DNA of 64,000 bases. Origin: UBA4744 sp963707435 (GTDB taxonomy: Bacteria; Actinomycetota; Acidimicrobiia; Spongiisociales; UBA4744). The position numbers were made by a program, and so were the translations under genes. The stretch spans positions 297,527-361,526 of the forward strand of contig CAVPPF010000004.1 in NCBI GenBank assembly GCA_963707435.1, given 5' to 3'. The notes under the pieces are model-generated. The model ran no database searches, was not told the DNA's origin, and saw only the letters and a list, made by a program, of their open reading frames with translations. Shown here one piece after another: positions 9,437 through 16,954 of this stretch; within the stretch, counting starts at the first letter, position 1, and the number at the start of each line of letters is the position of its first letter.

Positions 9437-9666
9437 GAGTTGCCGGCAACGATGGCAATGATGATGAGGAGCAGCGCAACGGCCACGACGGCCACCATGG
9501 CCCAACGGCCGGCGCCGGGCGGTCGGCCGGTCGGAGACTCACCAACGGTCGGGGGACGGGGGTGCTTCTCTTTCGCGTGCCTTTCCTCGCGGTAGAGCGG
9601 AGCCCCGCAGCGTGGGCACACTTCACCGTCGGCCGGTGCATCACATCGGAAGCAGTAGCCCGCCAT
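9421..9666 (-). CDS. Small zinc-ribbon membrane protein
   Basis: An 81-aa protein of unknown function. It has an N-terminal four-cysteine zinc ribbon (C5-x2-C8, C17-x2-C20), a proline-rich charged middle and one transmembrane helix at about residues 56-74. The order is the same as the first 110 residues of the large protein at 2838, and both begin with a similar MA(D)xYCFxCD block. The gene is convergent with purL and divergent from purF. Its ATG is the natural start, because the cysteine motif begins four residues in. Confidence 0.75.
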   Translation of the reverse strand: MAGYCFRCDAPADGEVCPRCGAPLYREERHAKEKHPRPPTVGESPTGRPPGAGRWAMVAVVAVALLLIIIAIVAGNSAGVT

Positions 9667-9776
9667 GATGCAAGTTAAGCCGTTTCGGGGCGGTGCCTCT
9701 TTGAAATCCCTGCAGCGTGCCTTCCCGCGTTCGACCACGGCAGAGCAGGGCACGCTCGAACCGTTTTCGAGCTGCC

Positions 9777-9782
9777 TACAAT
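9777..9782 (+). promoter_or_regulatory. Candidate -10 element for purF
   Basis: TACAAT matches five of six bases of the sigma-70 -10 consensus. The expected transcription start is near 9789-9790, almost at the in-frame TTG at 9791, which would make the purF message leaderless. No good -35 hexamer is seen 16-18 bp upstream. Confidence 0.35.
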
Positions 9783-9790
9783 CCGCGCTC

Positions 9791-11233
9791 TTGGAGCGAG
9801 CCCCGACCACTTCCAGCTTGCCTGAATCCTCCAGGCCAGGAGAGGCCTGCGGGGTATTCGGCGTCTACGCACCGGAAACCGATGCGGCGCACCTCATCTC
9901 GTTCGGGCTGTTCGCCCTCCAGCATCGAGGACAGGAGAGCGCCGGGATCGGTGTCTCCGATGGAGAGACGGTCACCGTCTCCAAGGACATGGGTTTGGTC
10001 AGCCAGGTCTTCGACGAGAAATCGCTGGCCGGGCTCCCGGGCCACCTGGGAATTGGACACACACGCTATTCGACGACCGGGTCGACGACCTGGGACAACG
10101 CTCAACCCGCCTTTCGCCAGGTGGGTTCCACCGGACTGGCCCTAGGTCACAACGGCAACCTCACCAACACCGTGGAACTCAGCGAGCGGATCGGCCCTCA
10201 GGCGGGATCGAGCGATTCCGAGTTGATGCTGCAGGCGATCGCGCTCGAGGTTCAGGACGAACGGGCAGATGGGCGCCAGCTGGAACGGGCCATGCTGGAG
10301 GCCCTCCCCGGCTTCGAGGGGGCCTTCTCGCTCGTTGCCATGGACCAGGGACATGTCATCGGCGTGCGGGATCCTCACGGGTTCCGGCCGCTGTCCATCG
10401 GCCGTCTCGAAGCGGGAGGCTGGGTTCTCGCATCGGAGACCGCTGCCCTCGATCTGGTCGGAGCGGCCTTCGTTCGCGACGTCGAGCCCGGCGAGATGGT
10501 GGTGATCGACGCTTCTGGATTGCGGAGCTTCCGGCCTTTCGCTCCAGCCGAACCCCGACTGTGCGTCTTTGAGTTCGTCTACTTCGCACGACCGGACAGC
10601 CGCCTCTACGGACAGAACATCCACGCTGCCCGCCAGAATATGGGACGCATCCTCGCCTCCGAGGCGCCGGTCGACGCGGATGTGATCGTCCCGGTTCCGG
10701 AGTCCGGGATTCCGGCCGCGCAGGGGTTCTCAGCAGCAAGCGGCATTCCGTATACCGACGGGTTGGTGAAGAACCGCTACGTCGGGCGCACGTTCATCGA
10801 GCCGAGCCAGATGTTGCGTGATCGAGGGATCCGCCTCAAGCTGAATCCCATCCCGGCCACCCTCGCCGGCAAGAGCGTGATCCTGGTCGACGACTCCATC
10901 GTCCGCGGAACGACGACCCGCCAGCTGGTCGCCATGGTGCGCGAGGCCGGAGCACGGGAGATCCACCTGCGGATTTCCTCGCCCCCCTACCGGTGGCCGT
11001 GTTTCTACGGCATGGATACTTCCGATCGTTCGAAGCTTCTGGCGGCCAACCAGACCGTTGAGGAGATCGGCGAGTTCCTCGCCTGCGACTCGCTTGCGTA
11101 TTTGTCGCTCGAAGGTTTGCTGGCGGCCACCGGGGCCGCTCAGGATGGCTTCTGCACAGCCTGTCTCAGCGGCCGGTACCCGACCCGCCTGCCGACCAAC
11201 GGGCACAAGCTTGCCCTCGAAAGCGAGGGGTGA
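9791..11233 (+). CDS. purF: Amidophosphoribosyltransferase
   Basis: Glutamine PRPP amidotransferase, first committed step of purine synthesis. The N-terminal Ntn-hydrolase domain begins at the catalytic cysteine of ACGVFGVYAP (Cys20 from this start), exposed after propeptide removal, followed by LQHRGQESAGI and HTRYSTTGS. The C-terminal half is a phosphoribosyltransferase domain with the PRPP loop VILVDDSIVRGTT. The start is uncertain. ATG 9665 would give 522 aa but overlaps the start codon of the divergent zinc-ribbon gene and leaves no promoter. TTG 9791 follows a TACAAT box; TTG 9818 gives the shortest propeptide. None has a clear ribosome site. Confidence 0.88.
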   Translation: MERAPTTSSLPESSRPGEACGVFGVYAPETDAAHLISFGLFALQHRGQESAGIGVSDGETVTVSKDMGLVSQVFDEKSLAGLPGHLGIGHTRYSTTGSTTWDNAQPAFRQVGSTGLALGHNGNLTNTVELSERIGPQAGSSDSELMLQAIALEVQDERADGRQLERAMLEALPGFEGAFSLVAMDQGHVIGVRDPHGFRPLSIGRLEAGGWVLASETAALDLVGAAFVRDVEPGEMVVIDASGLRSFRPFAPAEPRLCVFEFVYFARPDSRLYGQNIHAARQNMGRILASEAPVDADVIVPVPESGIPAAQGFSAASGIPYTDGLVKNRYVGRTFIEPSQMLRDRGIRLKLNPIPATLAGKSVILVDDSIVRGTTTRQLVAMVREAGAREIHLRISSPPYRWPCFYGMDTSDRSKLLAANQTVEEIGEFLACDSLAYLSLEGLLAATGAAQDGFCTACLSGRYPTRLPTNGHKLALESEG

Positions 11234-12246
11234 TGCCGACCTACCGGGAGTCCGGAGTCGATCTCGACGCAGCCGGTGAGCTGGTAGATCGGATCGGTCC
11301 TGCCGTCGAAAGGACGTGGAACGAGCGCGTGGTCGGCGGGTTCGGCGGATTTGCCGCAGGGATCCGCATACCCGCCGGCTTCCGGAGCCCGGTGCTCATG
11401 ATGAGCACAGACGGGGTGGGGACCAAGATCGAGCTGGCACGGACGACGGGTCGATTCGCCGGCCTCGGGTTCGATCTCGTCGCCATGTGCGTGGATGATC
11501 TTGCGGCGGTGGGAGCTCGACCGCTCGCCTTCACCGACTATCTGGCCGTCGGGGCGCTGCAGCCGGACCGGGACCAGGAATTGATCGAGTCGGTGGCCGC
11601 TGCTTGCGTCTCGGCCGGATGCGCGTTGCTGGGAGGAGAGACGGCCGTTCACCCGGGTGTCATGGACGCCGATTCCTTCGATCTGGCCGGGGCGGCACTG
11701 GGAATCGTCGAAGAGGGCGACGCAATTACGGGCACGTCGATTGAAGTCGGGGATGTGGTTGTCGGAGTCCAGAGTCCCAACCTCCGATCGAACGGCTTCT
11801 CGCTGGTCCGGGCATTGCTGCAGGACGTCGATCTGGACGACTCGTTCGACGACGGCCGCACCGTCGGCGAGGTGCTGCTCGAACCATCGGTGATCTACGC
11901 CCCGGCCGTCCTGGAAGCTGTGTCCACCGGCGCGGTGCATGGACTCGCCCACATCACGGGTGGAGCGCTCCCGGGCAACCTGCCCAGGGTCCTTCCGGCC
12001 GGCACCGGCGCCGTTCTCGACCGAAGCGCCTGGACCGTCCCGCCCGTTTTCGGCTACCTCCAGAACCTGGGACCGGTTTCCGACGAGGAGATGTTTCGCA
12101 CCTTCAACATGGGGATCGGTTTTGTGCTCATGGTCGGTTCCACGGCCGCGACAGAGGTTCAGGCCGCCTTCACCAACCACGGGCACCGCAGCCGGGTCAT
12201 CGGCGAGGTGACGGCAGATCAGGGTCATGAAATCCGCATCGTCTAG
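11233..12246 (+). CDS. purM: AIR synthetase
   Basis: Phosphoribosylformylglycinamidine cyclo-ligase, converting FGAM to AIR with ATP. The 337-aa protein has the AIRS fold markers: FGGFAAGI, MMSTDGVGTKIELA, VAMCVDDLAAVGA, ALLGGETAVHPGVM, and the C-terminal AHITGGALPGNLPR. It overlaps the purF stop by one base (TGATG); GTG 11230 is an alternative start three bases earlier. GAGGGG just upstream can serve as ribosome site. purF and purM form a second purine transcript next to purC-S-Q-L. Confidence 0.94.
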   Translation: MPTYRESGVDLDAAGELVDRIGPAVERTWNERVVGGFGGFAAGIRIPAGFRSPVLMMSTDGVGTKIELARTTGRFAGLGFDLVAMCVDDLAAVGARPLAFTDYLAVGALQPDRDQELIESVAAACVSAGCALLGGETAVHPGVMDADSFDLAGAALGIVEEGDAITGTSIEVGDVVVGVQSPNLRSNGFSLVRALLQDVDLDDSFDDGRTVGEVLLEPSVIYAPAVLEAVSTGAVHGLAHITGGALPGNLPRVLPAGTGAVLDRSAWTVPPVFGYLQNLGPVSDEEMFRTFNMGIGFVLMVGSTAATEVQAAFTNHGHRSRVIGEVTADQGHEIRIV

Positions 12247-13291
12247 GACCCGGGCCCGGCTTCGTCGCGGGCTCGTGATCTCGCTCATTGCGGTCGGCGC
12301 GGTGTCCTGCGCAGACACGAGCGAGCATGCTCATGCCGGGTTCGAGATCCCCGCGGGCGAGGCAGTCCCCACCGTGAGCCTGTTTGCCATACCGGACGAC
12401 ATGACGGGATGGAACCTGCGGGTCGACACCACCAACTTCGACTTCGCTCCGGAGCGCTCCGGGCGCGAGTTCGTGCTTGGTGAAGGGCACGCCCACCTCT
12501 ACGTCGACGGCGAGAAGCGGGACCGCCTCTACGGACCCTGGTACCACCTGACGGATCTCGGCCAGGGCACCCACACGATCACCGTGACGCTCAACAGCAA
12601 CGATCATGCCGAATACCAGGTCGATGGGACGACCATTGCGGCTGAGGTCATCGTCGAGGACCCCGGGGACCGGACCTCGCATGCCGACGGCGAACCGCTG
12701 CAGGCCGATCCGGACATGACCGTCGCCATCCGCATCGAAGAGGACCCCCTCGGAGGGTGGAACCTCTTCATCGACACGGCAGGTTTCACCTGGGCACCCG
12801 AACATGCCGGATCGCACCCGGCCGGGAGCGAAGGACACGCGCACCTCTCGATCGATGGCGTGAAGGTGGCCAGGGTGTACGGCCCGGCCGCGTACGTGTC
12901 CTCACTGGATCCAGGCCTGCACACCATCACGGTGAGCCTGCACGGCAACAACCACGCTCCGTACGTGTTCGACGGCCAACCTGTGGCAGCGTCGGTACCG
13001 GTCGAGGTAGGCGGAGAGGTATCCGAACCAGATGAAACCATCTCCGTCGAGGTGCGAAATGGTGCGGTCGAGGGAGGCCTCCAACGGGCCGAAGTATTGC
13101 AAGGCGATGTGATCGAGATCCGGGTGCAAGCGGACACGCCTGATTCGGTGCATCTGCACGGCTACGACCTCACCGCCGCCGTCGACCCGACCGGACCGGC
13201 GGTTCTGACCTTCACCGCGAGCATCCCCGGTGTGTTCGAAGTCGAACTCGAGGAAAGCGGCATCCTCATCCTGGAACTGATCGTCCGCTAG
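12227..13291 (+). CDS. Lipoprotein with duplicated GHAHLY domain and cupredoxin-like tail
   Basis: A 354-aa predicted lipoprotein (signal ending in VGAVSC, lipidated Cys28). Two homologous repeats, about residues 51-136 and 166-258, share GWNL, a DT-x-F-APE block, EGHAHL, a YGP segment, HTITV and an N-x-HA motif. A C-terminal domain of about 80 residues contains SVHLHGYD and ends in beta strands, resembling a cupredoxin-like fold. The many histidines suggest copper or another soft metal outside the cell; this is inference. The gene starts 20 bp inside purM in another frame, so it is cotranscribed or translationally coupled with purine genes, although its role looks unrelated. Confidence 0.75.
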   Translation: MKSASSRTRARLRRGLVISLIAVGAVSCADTSEHAHAGFEIPAGEAVPTVSLFAIPDDMTGWNLRVDTTNFDFAPERSGREFVLGEGHAHLYVDGEKRDRLYGPWYHLTDLGQGTHTITVTLNSNDHAEYQVDGTTIAAEVIVEDPGDRTSHADGEPLQADPDMTVAIRIEEDPLGGWNLFIDTAGFTWAPEHAGSHPAGSEGHAHLSIDGVKVARVYGPAAYVSSLDPGLHTITVSLHGNNHAPYVFDGQPVAASVPVEVGGEVSEPDETISVEVRNGAVEGGLQRAEVLQGDVIEIRVQADTPDSVHLHGYDLTAAVDPTGPAVLTFTASIPGVFEVELEESGILILELIVR

Positions 13292-13337
13292 GAGTTTCGA
13301 AGCGACCGGCCGCTACTCCCTGTGGCACAATACGCTC

Positions 13338-13400
13338 ATGTTTCGGATCGCCAGATGTGTCCCCCGCCATGCGCGACGTCCGCTCTTCGCAGCTCCGTAA
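13338..13400 (+). CDS. Possible 20-codon leader ORF ahead of the aminotransferase
   Basis: A short ATG frame encoding a basic peptide (MFRIARCVPRHARRPLFAAP) ends 45 bp before the aminotransferase start. A CACAAT -10-like hexamer lies about 8 bp upstream of its ATG, so a leaderless transcript could begin on this codon. Whether it is translated or regulatory is unknown. It may simply be part of a 5' leader. Confidence 0.25.
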   Translation: MFRIARCVPRHARRPLFAAP

Positions 13401-13445
13401 CGGTTGCTCCACGCCGAACACCGCCTGCCCGCGAAAGGAACCCGC

Positions 13446-14723
13446 ATGACCGACTACCTCCGCCGCTCCGAAGACGCCCTGGCTTCCATCCTGACCTACA
13501 ACACCGACATCCTGGCCGATCGTGCTGAGGGACTCTGGATCTACGACCACGACGGCAACCGCTTTGCCGACTTCGCCTGCGGAACGGCCGTCACCAACCT
13601 CGGTCACAACCATCCCCAGGTCATCGCGGCCGCTCATGCCCAGCTGGATCGTGTGGCTCACGCCGGCTGTGTCTTTCGCTACGAGTCGGTCATCAGACTG
13701 GCCGAGAAGCTCCGGGACATCACCCCGGAGGGAATCGAGCAGTTCGGTTTTGCCAACTCGGGCGCCGAAGCCGTCGAAGCTTCCGTCAAGCTGGCCAAAT
13801 ACGTCACGGGGCGGCAGGGAGTGATCACCATGCGGGGAGCATTCCACGGCCGCACCATGGGATCGGTGGCCTACACGACATCCAATGCGAAGTACCGGGA
13901 CGGCTATCACCCCGTGCTGGGTTCGGTCTTCGTTACTCCCTTTCCACGGCCGTACCGGTGGGGCAAATCCGAAGCTGCCGCGACCGAGCTGGCGCTCGAC
14001 GAGCTGCACTACAAGTTCAAACACGAGGTGACACCCAAGAACATCGCGGCGTTTCTCGTTGAACCGATGCAGGGAGAGGGCGGGTACTACCCGGCGCCGC
14101 CCGCATTCCTGGAGGCGCTGCGGGAGATCGCCGATCGGCACGGCATCATGGTGATCTTCGATGAGGTGCAGAGTGGATTCGGTCGAACGGCCGAGTGGTT
14201 CGCTTCCGATCACTACACCGTCGACCCCGACATCATCGCCCTGGGCAAGGGGATTGCCAACGGTTTACCGCTTTCGGCTTACGGGGCCTCTGCCGACGTC
14301 ATGGCGCGGTGGCCCGTAGGCGCCCACGGCACGACCTTCGGCGGAAATCCGGTGGCTTGCGCCGCCGGAGGAGCTGTGGTCGACGCGATGGGAGGACTCC
14401 TGCCGCACGCCCGCGAACTCTCCGCGCACGCCTTCGAACGGCTCCACAAGCTGAACGCCGCTCACAGCACCGTCGGCGAGGTCCGGGGACTCGGGCTGAT
14501 GATCGGGATCGAACTCGTGAAGGATCACGAATCCCGCGAGCCCGACCCTCAGGCTATGGATTTCGTGGGCCGGTATGCATTGGACCACGAGATGATCGTG
14601 ATCGGCTGCGGTCCTGATGGCAATGTGATCCGGTTCATTCCGCCGCTGGTCACCACCTTCGAGGAACTGGACTGGGCAATCGACACGATGGATGCGGCCC
14701 TCACCGAATACGAAGCCGCGTAG
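13446..14723 (+). CDS. Class III PLP-dependent aminotransferase (GabT-like)
   Basis: A 425-aa fold-type I aminotransferase, related to 4-aminobutyrate and ornithine aminotransferases. Markers are the FANSGAEAVEASVKLAK and AFHGRTMG cofactor-binding blocks, the IFDEVQSGFGRT aspartate loop, and Lys268 in ALGKGIANG as the PLP Schiff-base lysine, followed by HGTTFGGNPVACAA. AAAGGAA lies 6 nt before the ATG, which fixes the start. The substrate cannot be told from the sequence; the gene stands alone between the lipoprotein and the convergent cytochrome gene. Confidence 0.9.
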   Translation: MTDYLRRSEDALASILTYNTDILADRAEGLWIYDHDGNRFADFACGTAVTNLGHNHPQVIAAAHAQLDRVAHAGCVFRYESVIRLAEKLRDITPEGIEQFGFANSGAEAVEASVKLAKYVTGRQGVITMRGAFHGRTMGSVAYTTSNAKYRDGYHPVLGSVFVTPFPRPYRWGKSEAAATELALDELHYKFKHEVTPKNIAAFLVEPMQGEGGYYPAPPAFLEALREIADRHGIMVIFDEVQSGFGRTAEWFASDHYTVDPDIIALGKGIANGLPLSAYGASADVMARWPVGAHGTTFGGNPVACAAGGAVVDAMGGLLPHARELSAHAFERLHKLNAAHSTVGEVRGLGLMIGIELVKDHESREPDPQAMDFVGRYALDHEMIVIGCGPDGNVIRFIPPLVTTFEELDWAIDTMDAALTEYEAA

Positions 14724-14779
14724 CCATCCGAGACGCCCGACACGCAACGTGGGCGTCCCCGTCCCGGCCGGGCGCCGGG

Positions 14780-16702
14780 CTAGCTGATGAGTTTGCGGCC
14801 CATCCGCGCCCACAGCACGGCCGCCCCGGCTGCGACCAACCCCGCCACCAATGAAACCACGATGACGGGAACCGGCGAGTTGCCGGCGGATTCATTGGGC
14901 CCGGCCACATCCAGCGCCTGCGGACCGGTGGCATCATTCGCTGCTTGGGGGTTCGGATCGGCGGTCGTTGTCGTTTCTGCCGCGCGGAAGTCCTGCCCGG
15001 ATGCAAGCGCTTCGGTGTACGCAACCAATGCGGCCAATTCCCCTTCGCTCATTTGACCGGCGAACCCCGGCATCGAACCGACACCGTTGCGAATGATCCC
15101 ATCCAATTCAACCTCGGATAGTCCGATGCCTGCTACTTCGCCGCCCAGCCCGCCTTCTCCGTTTGCGCCGTGACAGGCGGCGCAGAACTGTCCGAAGAGA
15201 GCATGCCCTCCCGCCAGCTCAGGCGGGATGGTCCCTTCCCCTTGGGCAGCAATTGACCCGATTGTGCCTGCAGTTCCGCCGGCACCGGCCATGCCGAGAA
15301 CGTGATCGGCAATAGCGGCGATCTCGGCTGCGGACAGTTGAGAGCGGTAGGCGGGCATCCCGCTGGCCCCGCTCGTAATCACCGAGATAGTCTGTGACCG
15401 GGTCAGTGTGGTGCCGGCCACCGCCCCGCCGGCACCTCCCTCGCCGTGCAATCCGTGACATCCAGAACAGTTCTGCATGTAGAGGTTGGCCCCTGAAGGG
15501 ACGGAACCCGGCGCGGTGGTCGTGGTGGTCACACCATTGCTCGCCCCCACCGACCGCACGTATTGTGAAACGTTGCTTATCTCCGCCGTGCTGAGACGCC
15601 CCGAGAATCCGCCCATTGAACCCTGCCCATTGGTGACCGCCGAGCTGATCATGGACAAGGAAAGGCTGTTCCCGCGCAAGTTCCCGCCGTCGGCACCATG
15701 GCATACAGCACAACTCGCGGCGTACACGGCAGCGCCGCTCCGCGGGGCAGTGGTGGAAGTAGTAGCGCCGGGAACCGTGGTCGTTGGGACGCTGAGGCTG
15801 AGCAAGTAGTCGGCTACGTTGTTGACTTGAGCCGAACCCAGCCACGCGAAGCCCGGCATCGTCCCCGTGCCGTTATTGACGACGGACCTCAGTTGCGAAC
15901 TGGTGAGGCTGGTCGGTACAACGTTCCCACCATTGGCCCCATGACACGAGGCACAGTTTTGGGACCACACCGTGGCGCCACCGAGGGGTTGCGAGGTGGT
16001 CGTGGTCGCACCGGGTTGTGTCGTGGTGGTCGTGGTCGGCGCCGCTCCCGTTACGTAATCCCAAATGGCGCCGACTTCTGCGCTGCTGAGACCGGTTTGG
16101 GCAGGCATGGTGCCCTGCCCGTTGAGCGTGATGTTGATGAAGGTCGTGCGGGTTCGCGTGGTTCCGTTCAGATTGCCACCATTCGCCCCATGACAGGCCG
16201 CACATCGAGCGGCATAGAGGGTTTGACCGTTGGGCGGTGTACCGGGCACCGTGGTGGTCGTGGTGGAAGGTGTGCTACTCGAGGGATCACCCGGAAGCGA
16301 CAGCTGCTGGATCTCCGCGCCGTTCGGTATTCCATCACCATCGGAGTCGCGGTTGACCAGTGCTGGCTCCAGGAAGTTCTTGTCACCGAAGTCGCCGTCT
16401 TCCCAATCCTTGCCGTAGTTGTTGAGGTTGTTCTCCCCAGGATTGGCCGGGTTGGTATGACAGAGAAGGCAGGAGTCGAGCGAGGTGCCGGCGGCGGCAG
16501 GGTAGGCCTCCGCGAAACCCGACATGAATTTCTGTTTGGCCTCCGCACCGGGAGACAAGAGAACAAACGCCGATCCCAGGACGAGCAGCACCGTCAGCGA
16601 CGCCAGCAGTCCGGCACGTCGCGATCCTCGCGAGTTGGAGGGACCTTCGCCTATCTCATCAAACTGCCCGAACCATCTCTCCATGGATACCCTCATGTTC
16701 AT
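14780..16702 (-). CDS. Six-heme modular c-type cytochrome, membrane-anchored
   Basis: A 640-aa exported cytochrome with six CxxCH heme sites, at residues 78-82 (CLLCH), 167-171, 250-254, 331-335, 412-416 and 507-511. After an N-terminal signal or anchor (about 31-50), the first heme precedes a calcium-binding-like DSDGDG segment. Five small class I cytochrome c domains follow, most separated by Thr/Pro linkers (TTTTT-type). Each has a downstream Met (GTMP, GSMGG or SGMP) as probable sixth ligand. A C-terminal helix (about 612-632) and a basic tail anchor it. GAGGAA 8 nt before ATG 16702 sets the start. Transmembrane or extracellular electron transfer is plausible; partners are not in the window. 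Confidence 0.88.
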   Translation of the reverse strand: MNMRVSMERWFGQFDEIGEGPSNSRGSRRAGLLASLTVLLVLGSAFVLLSPGAEAKQKFMSGFAEAYPAAAGTSLDSCLLCHTNPANPGENNLNNYGKDWEDGDFGDKNFLEPALVNRDSDGDGIPNGAEIQQLSLPGDPSSSTPSTTTTTVPGTPPNGQTLYAARCAACHGANGGNLNGTTRTRTTFINITLNGQGTMPAQTGLSSAEVGAIWDYVTGAAPTTTTTTQPGATTTTSQPLGGATVWSQNCASCHGANGGNVVPTSLTSSQLRSVVNNGTGTMPGFAWLGSAQVNNVADYLLSLSVPTTTVPGATTSTTAPRSGAAVYAASCAVCHGADGGNLRGNSLSLSMISSAVTNGQGSMGGFSGRLSTAEISNVSQYVRSVGASNGVTTTTTAPGSVPSGANLYMQNCSGCHGLHGEGGAGGAVAGTTLTRSQTISVITSGASGMPAYRSQLSAAEIAAIADHVLGMAGAGGTAGTIGSIAAQGEGTIPPELAGGHALFGQFCAACHGANGEGGLGGEVAGIGLSEVELDGIIRNGVGSMPGFAGQMSEGELAALVAYTEALASGQDFRAAETTTTADPNPQAANDATGPQALDVAGPNESAGNSPVPVIVVSLVAGLVAAGAAVLWARMGRKLIS

Positions 16703-16954
16703 CGCGGCGTTCCTCGGCAAAACAGGTCCCCCAACCCGGCTCAGCCTCCCGCACCGGCACCTAACCGTCGTGCAAGGCACGGTTAAGCGTGCGATAAGTC
16801 GCCCGGGCTGGTGTATCGGTCGGATCGTGCCGAGAGTTGAGCGAACGGCGTCGGACGAGGGGTGCGACGTCCCCACACACACCGCATCCAGGGTTGCTGG
16901 ACATGCCGTGCCGGTTTGTCCCCGGCGAGGACCGCGCGTCCTCGAACCGGTAGC

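Noticed and set aside
15490..16270. Repeated GGTGGTCGTGGT-type tracts
   Set aside because: They encode the Thr/Pro linkers between cytochrome domains; irregular spacing, so not CRISPR or a microsatellite element.
16762..16785. TAACCGT/ACGGTTA hairpin between lnt and the cytochrome gene
   Set aside because: Short stem 170 bp beyond the lnt stop, no U-tract; could be chance.
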